A DNA stretch of 64,000 nt from Isochrysis galbana (taxonomy: Eukaryota > Haptophyta > Isochrysidales > Isochrysidaceae): assembly GCA_018136815.1 (NCBI GenBank), contig CM030934.1, forward strand, positions 6,145,087 to 6,209,086, given 5' to 3'. Of this stretch, positions 9,796 through 20,011 are shown piece after piece. The notes below the pieces were generated by a model. The model saw nothing but the letters and a program-made list of their open reading frames with translations. It had not been told where the DNA came from and did not search any database. Each line of letters opens with the position of its first letter. Position 1 is the first letter of the stretch. Both the position numbers and the translations under genes were made by a program.

Positions 9796-10688
9796 GAACG
9801 CGACCTAGCAAGTAGGCCCAATATTATGATTAATCGAATATCTGAAATGTTCGGGGTTGTGTGCATGATAGTGGGTGCAAGTCGCTAGATGTCTGCCTCC
9901 GAGGAGTTTGAGGTCGGGTGGTGTTCGCCATCTCCATCTGATGCATGGCTAAGGTAGACAGAATTCATTTACTACTAGTAGTATTATTTTGTAGAGTGGA
10001 TTAGCCGGCATGCGTTCAGGATGCCCAGGGGTAAGCCGTTGAAAATGCAGTTGTAAGTCGGTAGGTCGTTCGATTAATTAGTACGTAGTATTGGGCCTAC
10101 TTGTATCGGCTATGAGGAATGGATGATGGCGCAATATACCGTAATGTGTGCCGTAGTCCGTTCATGGCTAGCGCTTCCACACACGCAACACACACGCATG
10201 GATTGCATGAGTGAAAGGACATATGAAGAGACGATGGATCGAGAAATGGCTTCATTGTGCACTACTACGCTTCCAGCATCACGGACGTCATCAACATCAA
10301 GCATGCTATCATTCACCCTACGGCGGCGGTCCATGTCGTCACCCACGAACAGTAATCCATTGGTGGTAGTGGTGGCAGTAGTATTCAATAGTAGTCCAAG
10401 AATCCTGGGATGAGATACGTAGAGATACGGTAACAATCCGCAAAGGGGGTCGACCTTGGGGTGGCGTTCGAGAAAGGCAGGCTGTCAAGGCTGGCTAGAA
10501 GCTGCGCCCGCCATCAGGGCGGAAGCACATGCGTCACGTGCAGATCTACGGAGTCGCAAGACTTGGATCGCCGTTACAGCTCGAACGGCGACATTATCAT
10601 CTCCATCAAGCAGCCCGTGCCCACAGAGGATGGCCGAGGTAGTGCGGAAGTGTGGATTCAACAACCTCGTCCATAAGTCATCAATGTA
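9796..10688. other. Intergenic region, no convincing gene
   Basis: This is AT-richer DNA with short trinucleotide runs (for example ACTACTAGTAGTATT near 9970). Overlapping small open frames on both strands at 10110-10440 and 10456-10690 show no family signature and disagree on strand. The second pair lies directly downstream of the minus-strand ATAD5-like gene and may be its 3' UTR or a separate short gene; I cannot support either. Confidence 0.4.
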
Positions 10689-13600
10689 CTAGTCGCCGCC
10701 CTTGAGTGCCGTGATTTGGTCGTCCGAGAGGCCACACCTTGCAAGGTAGGAGGTGTGCCGGCGCTTCCGCTGCGACAATCTACGAATCGCGTCAATCCTT
10801 ATCACGTCACGTGCAGCGCCAAGATAGTCAGCATGCGAATGGCGCATGTGCGCTGAACCGGCGCCGCAGGCCTGTGCGACTTCGACCAAGCGAGGTATGA
10901 CAGGCGCAATGGCACGGCGATAGCTCTGAGCGCGGGCGTTCGCATGCACTTCGTCGCACGGGAGCGAGAGCAAAGAGGCATGGAAGGATGCAGGCGGACG
11001 GGGTGGCGAGGAGCCGTTGTCGATCTGGAAAGCGGCAATGCGTGCGCACGCACGCGAGGCTGCCAACAACTGCGCTGCATCGCTGGCTTCTGCGAGAATG
11101 CGCTCGGCGGTAAATGGACTCGGGGGGCCACCCCACCACGTAATGTCTGATGCTATGGACTGCGGCGCAGGGGACGAGCGCCGGTGGCTGTTGGGACGAG
11201 GGTCCGGTGCTAGGGCAAGTGAGAAAGTGTGCACCCAGGAGAGCGTCTCGTGCATCTCGGCAACCACTTCAAGGAAGGAATCCGCCAGGTCATGAGGCGT
11301 GATTTCGTTGCACAAGCCGGTCAAGGGTAACTTGCATGCCGATGACCCTCCGACACAATCTCCCTTGCTGACCCATGGGCTTTGAGTTCCCGTCAAGAGC
11401 TCAGGTTCAACCCAACAATGCGCTGTGTCGTCCGAAGCGGCCGTTTTCGCCGCATTGCCTGATGCAGCCGCCAACGGATCCACTGACCCATCTACCACGA
11501 CGTCCACAATGGCAGATTGGGAGCCATGTAAGCCGGCTAGTTGCGGGGAGCGAGGCGTGTCCCGGGAGCTCTCCACTTCCATGGCCTCTGGCGCAGCCTC
11601 CTCCCCGGCCGCTTGCATCGCATCATTAAGAGCTGCGCCCCCAGTGGGCATTCTCGTCGCAGTCGCTTCCCCTGAACCTTCCGCCCCCGTCATGGGCGCT
11701 TGCATCACGTTAGAGGTGAGAGCTGGACCTTTCAAGTTCTCTGTCGTCCTAGGCGCTTCCCCGGCGACATCTACCGCCACCGGAGCTGGCGTTCGGAGTG
11801 TGGTAAAATCAGCAGTGGAATCCGCATGTGGCACATCAAATTGAGCCAGCACATTTATCGGCGTCCCTTCATCAGCATCTTCAATGCATTTACGCTTCAG
11901 CCTGAGGCGCCGGTTGCGCACCGCCGGCTCATGCGTGACAGCCTCCGCCTCCTCCGCCCCAAGCACCGACGCTTCTTCCGCTGTCTGCCACATCATCAAC
12001 GGGCCGTCCAGGCTGCAGCCTGCTGGCAAAACCATACCTGTTTGAAGCAACTCGACCGGTGGCGTCTCACCCTCCGGGACCACGTCACCGAGGATCAGCC
12101 CACCGACGCACGCATCCAGCAAGCGCAAGGGTTGTTCGAGAAATGGCTGTCTGCCCATTACCTCACGCAGAAACGCGAGTGCGCTCAACTGAAGCTGGAG
12201 CAACGAACTTATGACACTATGCGCCTGGCTCTGTGACTCGTTGGTGCAGGTGCCTTGAAGGACATCGACCCTCGACCCGCCTGACAAGTTCCTAGTGGCC
12301 ATCAAGGCGGCCCTCGCGACCGTGGCATGGACTAGCGCATCGGACAGGGCAAGGCCACCGCAAGCTGCGGAGAGGCCGATCGTCACCTCGTACCGCAAGG
12401 GCTCGCGAGGGTGCTTCTCGACGTTGGCTGGGACGATAGAGTGCTCTGAGCTCTCCGCTCTCTTAAAGTCAGCAAGACCGGCAGCAACATGAAGCGCCGA
12501 CTGCAATAGTGTGCCATCACACCAACATTGCAGTGCGAGAAGTACACGCCGGACGTCACCTCGGTAATGGGCAACGAGCTGAGCAAGCTCCATCCTCCCA
12601 GGATCGAGTGCCCTCCCCAGTACAGTCTCTTCGGTGTTATCGGTAATGGAATCAGAACCGCATGGCTCAGATTGATGGGGCAGTCTAATGATCCCGCAGA
12701 TGGCGCTGGCATAGTCGACGAGGCTTTTCTCCGGCGGTCGATCCCAATACAGAGACGGCAGCGGATCTGCGCCGCACACGAGTTCTCTGGGCGCGACATT
12801 GCACGTGGCCACCATAGGGCATTTTGACTCGCGCGCGAGCCTTCTCAGCGCAGAGTAGAATCCGATGTCGTCCTCAAAGACGATGTCAACCTCCTCGAAG
12901 AGCATCAGCGTGACCATCTCCTCAGATCGTGTTCCGGCCGCTCCACGCGCCGGGCACTCCCCGCGGTGGGGCTGTCCCGCCGCAGATGCGCTCGGGTATT
13001 TTGTTGCATGCACCTTCTCTGCGGCCGATGTCGCTTTGATATCTGGCTTGCGGTCCTTTCCAACGCGTGACTGAACTAACCCTCCGCCCTTTTCGACCGT
13101 CGCCTTGGCGTCCACCTTGTGCCCAAAGAAGGCGCCAATCACTCCCTTCGAGCGTGCTTCGCCCACACCATTGGCAATCTTGGACCTAGGGTTGGGCTTC
13201 TCACCGCTCGCATCCTGAGGGGCCGACCAAGTGCTCAGCTCTTTCGACTGCGTCGCCTCTGCGAATTTGGCGAGCACCTGTCGTCCTGCGCGTACCATAG
13301 AGGGGTTTACCTCGATCACGCGCATGCCGAGTTCAGACGCAACAGCGTAGACTGCTGCCGTCTTTCCGGAACCGGTGGGGCCCTCGAGAAGCAATAGGTT
13401 CGGCTCTGCGAGCTCACCGTCTTGGTCAGAACCAATACTACCTTGTTCATCACTCTCGTCTGAACTCACAATAAAGTTGGAACGGGGCTTGCGCCGCCGT
13501 CTCTGATGCTGGGGCTTCGACTTTGCTTGAGGCCGTGCCGCGGGCGCTAGCTTCTTTTGCAGCCATGAGCGAAGCTGTAGCGCGCATCTATCAGCTGAGC

Positions 13601-15965
13601 AGACCTCGGAAGCCGCGCATGGCCGAAGGAGCTCGCACCACAAGCTCTGAGACCATTCGTTGGCGAAACGAGAGGGAGAGCGCCGATTCAACAATGCTCG
13701 CCATCCTACGGCCTCATCAGTGGTCGGCTTGCGAGCCTTTGGGAGCGCATCGTTCCTGAGCGCATCAATGACACTTTGGTTTGTCTTGTTTGCGGGTGCG
13801 TCATTTGGCGCAAACGATTCTGTCGCTGGTATGTGCGAGCTCCTCGATGCGCTGCCAGATTCTTCACTTCCGGCCATGGCCTCGGCTGACGAACCCTCCT
13901 TGAGGCTCCGCACACATCCTGTCGCCTCGGAGGTAGCGATCGCCTTCCTGACTGGAAACAAGATTGATGCTGCTCCGCGGAGGTCAGGCTCGAGAAGTGC
14001 AGGAAGCGACATCAGAGACGCGTCCAGAGTAGAGCAAGCCACGCGTCTAACAGATAAGTATTTGGCATCGTCCACGTGTCGTCTGCGGTTTGGTACCTGG
14101 GCTGATGCATCGTTTGCCACATTTGTGCGCTCCGGCTGCTTCGTTGCGAGTGCTGCATCCCATGGCCAATCTTCGTAGGACGGCGGCAACGGCATGGGCA
14201 ATCTCCGGGAGTCGGCAAGCTCGACTTCGATGTCATCTACATCTAGTGCCCCATGCATCGATGTCGCTCGCGCCTCTACAGCTACTGCGGCTTGCACCGC
14301 CGCACGCTCACTGGCATCATGAAATATCGAGGCGACCTGGCGCCCGGCGTTGACTTTGGCCAGATCGTCTTTTGCACGCTTTTGTTCAGCTAGCCATCTA
14401 TCGCGTTGAGCTGCACGGCGTTGCGTCAACTCCTCCGCTTCCTTCGCCTTTCTCGCCAGCTCTGCCTCTGACCTAGCACGAGCCGACTCGGCGGCTACCG
14501 CAGCGGCTGCTAACGCTTGCCGTTCCACTGCCTCTGCTTTTGCAGCCGCCTCAAGTGCGCGTCGCGCTCGCTTCTCTGCCGCACTCAGAAAGAACTCTCC
14601 CGCTGCTCGGCTCGCTTTAGGCTCCTCCTCCTCAACATCCTGCTTCACTTCAGCGTCCTTGCTCTGAGCTGTGCTCACAGCCATAGCAGTGCCACCCGAG
14701 TCTACCAGTGGCTGAGCATCGGTTTGAGCCTTTTGAACACCTGAAGTCAGCGAGCGAGAGCTACACTTCCGGCGCGACAGCTTGGTCAAAACCGTCTCTC
14801 CAGACAAGTCTTCAGCCTGATAGCTTTGCTCGTTGCCTTCATGATCTGCATCCAGCTTCGCAGCGTCGCACTGTGCACTGCTCGAGATCGCAGAGGCATC
14901 CTCGGCGTACTTCTGTGTCCGGAGATGCTCTCGTGCCCGCACTGCTGCCCCGCGACTGGAGCGGCGGAATGAGCCGCTCGCTTTCACTTGGGAGCTGAAG
15001 GCCTCAGCTGCTGCATGCTGCAGATTGCCATTGGGATCAGTGGCGGCAGGAGCGCTTGAGAGCCTCTCCCCAATAGGAGCAGCGATAGCAATTGGGAAGG
15101 ATGCGACCTCTTCCGCCCCATTCTTCTCACTCGCAGCAGCTGCAGCGGCAGAGCACTCCTTGGTGGACGTCTGCTTTTCGACCTCGCTCGAGTTGGCTAG
15201 AGCGCTTTGCATGTCCGCTACTTCCGCCCTGATAGGACGCATCAACAAGTCAAACGCATTCTTGCCGTCAGGCCCTGCTTGTTCGGGCGTAGGCCCACCA
15301 AACTGTCGCCGCTCTGTCAAGGCAGGCACGGCAACAGGATCTGCCGCTCCGCTTTTCGTTGACTCGACCGCCGCGACGCCCACCAGCGTCTCCTGTCGCG
15401 GCCGCTTCGCACTGGGATGTTCAGCTGGCTCCGCAGCAATTTCATCGGCTTGGGCCGAAGCAACGGGATGATGAGGGTGTTGTAGCCCGTGGCCCACAAC
15501 CCTCGCCGTGAGTGTGGAGTGCAAGCAAGAGGCGGGTGGGATCGAGCGGCTCTGCCTCCCCCGCCTGCTAGGCGCCGCTCTCCGTTGTTCGAAATCATCC
15601 TCGTCGTCTGAGATGTCGGAGTCGATGGTTCCGCCGCCCATCGGATAGGGTGTGAGGGGGAGCGGCTGGCGCCGGCGCCAGCAGTGAGCCAGAGGGCCTT
15701 TTGCCTCTCCCTCCCGCTCTCCCCCTCTGCCTCTTCCCGTTCCCTGCTCCGCCTCCCCCTCCTCTCCCTCCACGCCTCTCTCTCTCTCCTTCCCTCCCTC
15801 GCTCCCTCCCTCCCTCTCCCCCCTCCCCCGCCTTCTAGGCCACCCGTCCGCGCACCCGCCGCGCTTTTCGCGCCACGCCCCCGCGCCAACTGGCAGTGTG
15901 GGAAGAGGGGGAGAGAGGCGGGGCTCTCTCTCTCTCCAACTGCGCGCCCTCTCCCCGGTGGACAT
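10689..15965 (-). CDS. ATAD5: ATAD5/ELG1-like AAA+ clamp unloader
   Basis: A single open frame of 1758 residues runs with no intron. The C-terminal half carries an AAA+ ATPase of the RFC1/ATAD5 type. Walker A (GPTGSGKT) is at about 13361-13390. The Walker B-like segment has the ATAD5-characteristic form LMLFEEVDIVFEDDIGF (about 12870-12915) and is followed by a sensor-1-like MVATCNV. Between the two is a long insertion containing GVIGAFFGHK, which resembles a PCNA-interacting (xxIxxFF) motif. The family unloads PCNA from DNA after replication, as part of an RFC-like complex with RFC2-5. The N-terminal ~800 residues are acidic, Ala/Ser-rich and probably disordered, with a charged coiled-coil-like stretch. 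The first 108 residues are coded by a C/T-rich repeat. The second in-frame ATG at 15641 (MGGGTIDSDISDDEDD) is a more credible start and gives 1650 residues. Confidence 0.8.
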   Translation of the reverse strand: MSTGERARSWREREPRLSPPLPTLPVGAGAWREKRGGCADGWPRRRGRGEREGGSEGGKERERGVEGEEGEAEQGTGRGRGGEREGEAKGPLAHCWRRRQPLPLTPYPMGGGTIDSDISDDEDDFEQRRAAPSRRGRQSRSIPPASCLHSTLTARVVGHGLQHPHHPVASAQADEIAAEPAEHPSAKRPRQETLVGVAAVESTKSGAADPVAVPALTERRQFGGPTPEQAGPDGKNAFDLLMRPIRAEVADMQSALANSSEVEKQTSTKECSAAAAAASEKNGAEEVASFPIAIAAPIGERLSSAPAATDPNGNLQHAAAEAFSSQVKASGSFRRSSRGAAVRAREHLRTQKYAEDASAISSSAQCDAAKLDADHEGNEQSYQAEDLSGETVLTKLSRRKCSSRSLTSGVQKAQTDAQPLVDSGGTAMAVSTAQSKDAEVKQDVEEEEPKASRAAGEFFLSAAEKRARRALEAAAKAEAVERQALAAAAVAAESARARSEAELARKAKEAEELTQRRAAQRDRWLAEQKRAKDDLAKVNAGRQVASIFHDASERAAVQAAVAVEARATSMHGALDVDDIEVELADSRRLPMPLPPSYEDWPWDAALATKQPERTNVANDASAQVPNRRRHVDDAKYLSVRRVACSTLDASLMSLPALLEPDLRGAASILFPVRKAIATSEATGCVRSLKEGSSAEAMAGSEESGSASRSSHIPATESFAPNDAPANKTNQSVIDALRNDALPKARKPTTDEAVGWRALLNRRSPSRFANEWSQSLWCELLRPCAASEVCSADRCALQLRSWLQKKLAPAARPQAKSKPQHQRRRRKPRSNFIVSSDESDEQGSIGSDQDGELAEPNLLLLEGPTGSGKTAAVYAVASELGMRVIEVNPSMVRAGRQVLAKFAEATQSKELSTWSAPQDASGEKPNPRSKIANGVGEARSKGVIGAFFGHKVDAKATVEKGGGLVQSRVGKDRKPDIKATSAAEKVHATKYPSASAAGQPHRGECPARGAAGTRSEEMVTLMLFEEVDIVFEDDIGFYSALRRLARESKCPMVATCNVAPRELVCGADPLPSLYWDRPPEKSLVDYASAICGIIRLPHQSEPCGSDSITDNTEETVLGRALDPGRMELAQLVAHYRGDVRRVLLALQCWCDGTLLQSALHVAAGLADFKRAESSEHSIVPANVEKHPREPLRYEVTIGLSAACGGLALSDALVHATVARAALMATRNLSGGSRVDVLQGTCTNESQSQAHSVISSLLQLQLSALAFLREVMGRQPFLEQPLRLLDACVGGLILGDVVPEGETPPVELLQTGMVLPAGCSLDGPLMMWQTAEEASVLGAEEAEAVTHEPAVRNRRLRLKRKCIEDADEGTPINVLAQFDVPHADSTADFTTLRTPAPVAVDVAGEAPRTTENLKGPALTSNVMQAPMTGAEGSGEATATRMPTGGAALNDAMQAAGEEAAPEAMEVESSRDTPRSPQLAGLHGSQSAIVDVVVDGSVDPLAAASGNAAKTAASDDTAHCWVEPELLTGTQSPWVSKGDCVGGSSACKLPLTGLCNEITPHDLADSFLEVVAEMHETLSWVHTFSLALAPDPRPNSHRRSSPAPQSIASDITWWGGPPSPFTAERILAEASDAAQLLAASRACARIAAFQIDNGSSPPRPPASFHASLLSLPCDEVHANARAQSYRRAIAPVIPRLVEVAQACGAGSAHMRHSHADYLGAARDVIRIDAIRRLSQRKRRHTSYLARCGLSDDQITALKGGD

Positions 15966-16779
15966 GAAAGAAGAATATTCGAACCATCGTAGTCGTCGTC
16001 AGAGTTTTATGGTTATGTTAGTATAACCTTAGCGCTGAGGGACCGTAGCCCTTCGACGGCAACTGAGCCCCTACCCCGCCCCGCAATGGGGCTGTGCGCG
16101 GTTGGCGCATGGCTCGTCCGGTGTATGTGGCTAGGGCTCTAAGGTCATGTTCCGTCGAATAAGAACATGAAATATGGGACGGACTCACGGACTCTCAAGT
16201 TCTACTCTCAAGTTACTCAACTTATTGAGCCATCAAATGTCCATAGTCCATAGTCCGTTTATAATAATAATACCCATCGAATGATTAACACTTGTCCGAC
16301 AATAATAAAACATCTGAAGATTCGGGCTACTCACGCTAGCTATACGGGTCCACGCACTCACGGTACTCACTCATGACATCGCCTATACCCCAGTACACTC
16401 ACTCCCTTACACCACCCCCTTCATTCCTTTGTTTTTGGTATCGGGGGGGGGGGGGGCGTGCACTACAACGGGCCAAGTGCAGGGGGTGGGCTGGGGCAGA
16501 CCTGCTGGTGTGGTGTTCCTGTGGCAAAGCAAACATATAAACGCCTCTTGCGTGTGTGACACTTCGTGCCCCTGGGAGGTCTCGGTCCCCTCTTCTCGCG
16601 TTCTTTTCAACCATCGCCGCGCTTTCGCGGCATTCGTATGTCCCGCGAGGTTTCGACCTGTAAACATATCGTAAACAGGCGTGAGTATTACCTTTTTTGT
16701 GTCAGATCGTGTCTTTTTTGTCGTGCTTTTTTCGTCATTCTCTTCGTTCTCCTACGGGCGTGCGATGCCTGCGCGCGCC
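15966..16779. other. Upstream flank of the ATAD5-like gene and repeat DNA
   Basis: Positions 16020-16330 are AT-richer sequence with no gene. A block near 16045-16140 recurs in altered form at 21716-21800 and 36765-36850 (AGCCCCTACCCCGC, GCGCGGTTGGCGCATGGCTC). From about 16430 the GC-rich dispersed repeat family begins (a G-run, then a CTGGTGTGGTG segment also seen near 46130). Confidence 0.45.
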
Positions 16780-17140
16780 ATGGCCCCCCTCTGAGGGGAC
16801 CCTCGGGTCCCTCCAGAGGGCCAGCTGGGCCAGCTCAGGGGGCAGTGGAGGCTGGGGCTGAGCCCCTGGCCTCTCCTGCCTCTCCCTCGCTGGCCTCGCT
16901 GGCCCTGGGTGCCTTCCTGTCAGCTCAGGTGGTTTGTGGCTCAGTGGTGGAGAGGGGGGTCAGTACGAGCGAGGGCCAGTGCAGGCGAGTGCGTGCGGCG
17001 CGCGGCGCGCGCTCGGCAAAGGTCTGGGGTCTGGGCCAGAGTGATGTCAACTCAGCCCCTGCCAGCAGGCAGGGGCTGAGGTTGAGTGTGCAGGCCCACC
17101 CAAGGGGTGTCTGCGATGGAGGAAGGGGGTCTATTGGTTG
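16780..17140 (-). repeat. LINE-family 5' segment copy
   Basis: This is closely related to 4191-4421 and, more distantly, to 39.9-40.29 kb; shared blocks include CAGCCCCTGCCAGCAGGCAGGGGCTGA, itself an inverted repeat. The family orientation is minus. The terminal hairpin seen in other copies is not recognisable here: the expected position reads CTATTGGTTGAAAC, so the end is degenerate or truncated. Confidence 0.55.
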
Positions 17141-17159
17141 AAACCCGTCACGAAACACC

Positions 17160-17512
17160 TAGGCATTCCACAACTAGATTTCAGTCACACTGGGGAGGAG
17201 GAGGGGGTGAGGGGGGGCGCAGGTGGCGCCGAGGGCGGCGGAGGGGGCGGAGACGGCGGCGGCGGTGGATGTGCCGGTGCACCTAGGGGCACGCGAGGCG
17301 GGAACGACGGCGGAGGAGGCGATGGGGGCGGGGGTGGTGACGTGGGTGAGGGTGGCGGCGGAGGTGAGGGCGGCGGGGGTGGCGAAGGGGGAAGAGGGGG
17401 CCGATGGAGGCGGAGGCGGCGTGGACGGCGGCGGGGTGGGCGGCGGCGGTGTCGGTGGCGGCGGTGGCGAGGGCGAGGGAGGAGACGGAGGGGCCGTAGA
17501 TTTTAAAAGTCG
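17160..17512 (+). repeat. GGC/GGA-rich low-complexity tract
   Basis: This is a nearly continuous run of GGCGGAGG-like triplets. It opens long Gly/Arg-rich frames that have no family content and no plausible start context. Confidence 0.8.
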
Positions 17513-17519
17513 ATAATAG

Positions 17520-17765
17520 GGTATGTAATATTGTTGTATAAAAAACCTTCTAATATTCTTACCGCACTCGTGGCGAATGGAACCACTACCTACTACACGC
17601 AGTACGTAGCATACTTTCTACACCCCCACTCCCCCGGCCCTACTCCCCCCGCCATCAAGCGGCTCCCCCCGTGCACTATAAGCTATTAGGGGGATAGGGG
17701 TGAGCAGGGCTTAGATATGGTCCGGTGGCCCGCGCCCCCCCCCCCGTGATCTTTCCCCCCCTTCC
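17520..17765 (-). repeat. LINE 3'-end fragment
   Basis: Read on the minus strand this ends in GTAAGAATATTAGAAGG and a T-run, matching the 3' ends of the LINEs at 4.2 and 9.78 kb. It shares CTTTCTACACCCCCA and GGGGGATAGGGG blocks with 36.87-37.06 kb. Confidence 0.65.
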
Positions 17766-17842
17766 TCTTGTGTCTCCGAGTGGGCGGCGGCTTCAGTCCC
17801 GACTTATCCTGTAAACAGGAGCGGGACTTGGGACTTACCAAG
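17766..17842 (+). repeat. Hairpin repeat (family with 37.1 and 51.5 kb), cut by gap
   Basis: It contains the AGTCCCG...CCTGTAAACAGG...CGGGACT hairpin at about 17798-17830, present also at 37129-37164 and 51507-51540. The sequence runs into the N gap. Confidence 0.6.
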
Positions 17843-17942
17843 NNNNNNNNNNNNNNNNNNNNNNNNNNNNNNNNNNNNNNNNNNNNNNNNNNNNNNNNNN
17901 NNNNNNNNNNNNNNNNNNNNNNNNNNNNNNNNNNNNNNNNNN
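17843..17942. other. Assembly gap, 100 N
   Basis: Exactly 100 Ns, a conventional placeholder, so the true length is unknown. It removes most of the WD40 part of the PLRG1 gene. Confidence 1.
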
Positions 17943-18586
17943 CAAGAATTGGTGGGATCGACAGCGACGCATCGCACCCACCCCATGTGTCCGGAGATAA
18001 CACGCATCAGCTTCCAAGGGGCGTGCCACTCTGGCTTTGGCAAGTCGTGACGGGGCTGACGGCGACCAGGCACAAGTCGCGTGGTCCCCTTTGGAATAGC
18101 TGCCCCGGCGCCCCCAGCACTCGGCGCGACCACACCGCCCCCAACTCCGGAGGACGAGGCGGCGGCCGCGCCTGGCCCTGTAAGCATCAGCTGGCCTGAT
18201 TGTGCTGGCAGTGCAGCAGCTCCAGCGCCGTTGGCAGCGTTGTGTGTGAGCAGCTTGTTCACGGCGGCACCCGGCCCAGCCCCCGTCCCCGGAGGTGGCA
18301 TGTCTTTTACCATGCTGTACTCTGCCGCCACTTTGGCCGCCAGTTTGAGCGAGCGGCTGCGTTGGCGAGGGGAAGGGACATGTAAGAGCAAGGAGTGGAA
18401 CGGCGGGGCATGCACTCTGTCTCTCTTAAACACAAACACACGAACAAAATCACGCGGGAGTGAGACACCTCACCCAGGCTCGTAGGCCGGTGGCCGCTGT
18501 CCGTAATTGCTCAGGTACATGCCGTATGTCCGCTTGAGCGAGCGCAGGCAAAGCTGCTCGAGCTCGCCACCGACGGCGGACCCCAT
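17943..18586 (-). CDS. PLRG1: PLRG1 (PRL1/Prp46) splicing factor, 5' part only
   Basis: Exon 1 is 18586-18474, the intron is 18473-18357 (117 nt, GT-AG), and exon 2 runs from 18356 into the gap. The N-terminus [19 protein letters not shown] has the family's conserved RSLKRT block. Exon 2 carries the block just before the propeller ([20 protein letters not shown]), which is diagnostic, and stops after VAVDPTNS inside the first WD repeat. PLRG1 is a core WD40 subunit of the Prp19-associated complex in the activated spliceosome. The remaining six or so WD repeats must lie in the unsequenced gap or be missing, because sequence left of the gap is repeat DNA. The gene is divergent from borealin, with about 350 bp between start codons. 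Confidence 0.85.
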
Positions 18587-18936
18587 CGCGTCGCGCGCCG
18601 GGGCCTTCCCCCCCCCCGCGCGCGCCGCCGTCGCCGCGCCCTCCCCCCCACCGGTATCAACGCCCCCCCTCCGCCTCGGCCCCCCGAGGGACGGGGCTGC
18701 CCCCCTCGGTATCAACACCCCCCCCCCCCCCCCCTTCCCCTTTCGGCGACGGAGGTCTCCTCCCCCTATTTCTTCTTCCCCGCTCGCTCCCCCTTCTCTG
18801 CCCCTCCCCCCCCCAAATCCGCCCGCCTCCGACCGATTTGAACGGTGGGCCTCCGCACAGGTCGCCGTCGCCCACCGCCACAAAGCACTCGCCCCTCCGC
18901 GCGGCCGCAGCGCCGGCCGAGAAGACGCCTGACGGG
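18587..18936. promoter_or_regulatory. Shared intergenic region between divergent PLRG1 and borealin
   Basis: About 350 bp separate the two ATGs. It is very C-rich on the plus strand, with a long C-run around 18717-18735 and CCCCCC blocks at 18608 and 18805. No TATA box is seen. Head-to-head spacing this short makes a bidirectional promoter likely (inference). Confidence 0.5.
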
Positions 18937-20011
18937 ATGGCGCTCGCCGTGCTGAATACGACCGCGCATATGTCCACCGCCGACTTCGGAATCGTCGTCC
19001 CCGCCGAGGACGCGCCACCTGTCGAATATGACGACTCGTTTCTTGGCGAGCTCGAAATCGAGTACCTCGAGAAGGTCAGCCAAATGCGCTCTCTCACCGA
19101 GCGACTCGCGCTCCGACTGGAGTCGAGCTTCCGCTACGAGCTTCTTAAGCTGCCGCTCGCCGTACGCAGCATGACAATGCGAGAATTCTTTGATGAGTGC
19201 GGCGGTGACGTAGAGCAGGCAATCCAGCATGCAGCGAAGCGCAGGAAAGCGGCGGCTGAGCTCATGCCTCCTCCCTCGTCGATCATGCAACCGCCGCGCA
19301 GCATCGCCCGGCCAAAGGTTCCACGCGATACTGACGGGCCGGCCGCATCACGTACTTCAAGGCGCAACGCTGCGGCAGCTGCAGCCACACCAATGGGTTG
19401 CGGCCGTGCCACGCGTGGCCGAACCACTGCTGCGACACCAGGCGGTGCAGGGCTCTCGACACCGTCGGTGGTGACGGGCGCGATGCCGATGCTCACACCC
19501 CGCATGCACGAGACTCCCCGATTTGCGCGTACTGGGGAGGTGATGCTTTCTGCGAATGGATCCCCCATCAACATCCTCAACACAGTCAAGGCCAAGGTGC
19601 ATGCCATTCTGCCAACACTTCCCCTACGGAGCTTGCAGCTTGCGAGGTTCGAGCGCCACTCAGGGGTGATGAGCCGCATGTTCTTTTCTTAAGACCATCC
19701 TGCCCAGTCCGGTGCATAAAAGGCCCATGCATCTACTTCAGTCCTTGCGGGCGTCCCTTAACATCTCCTCCTGTGCCGTCTCCTCCTAGGCAAGCAAACG
19801 CGGCCGAACAGGCACCACATCAGTCGTGCTCGAGCTTGCTGACGGATCTGAGCTGGACCTCAATGAAGAGACGACACGAAAAGACCTGGAGCTCAACTCG
19901 GAGGCACGTGAGGAGGCCGTGGGTCAACTGCTAGAATTGCAGGCGCAGATTGAGGCGCATCTTCGTGCAATGAAGTATGGATGCCCCACGGATGAGTCCA
20001 AGGATGATTGA
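18937..20011 (+). CDS. CDCA8: Borealin (chromosomal passenger complex), two exons
   Basis: Exons are 18937-19596 and 19790-20011, with a 193-nt GT-AG intron, giving about 293 residues. The start is the first in-frame ATG (MALAVLNTTAHMSTADFG); an upstream open frame has no ATG. Residues about 28-90 form the borealin N-terminal helical region (YLEKVSQMRSLTERLALRLE, then ELLKLPLAVRSMTMREF), which bundles with survivin and INCENP. The middle is Arg/Ala-rich and basic. The C-terminal module has the NGSPINIL signature, continued across the intron as VVLELADGSELDL, followed by a Leu/Glu-rich helix. Borealin targets Aurora B kinase to centromeres. The splice joins the two halves of one conserved domain, which supports it. 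The 3' end is close to a short imperfect repeat of its own coding sequence (GAAGTATGGATGCCC at 19971 and again at 20058). Confidence 0.85.

Noticed and set aside
17138-17516. Gly-rich ORFs
   Set aside because: They come from a GGC/GGA low-complexity run with no start context or domain.
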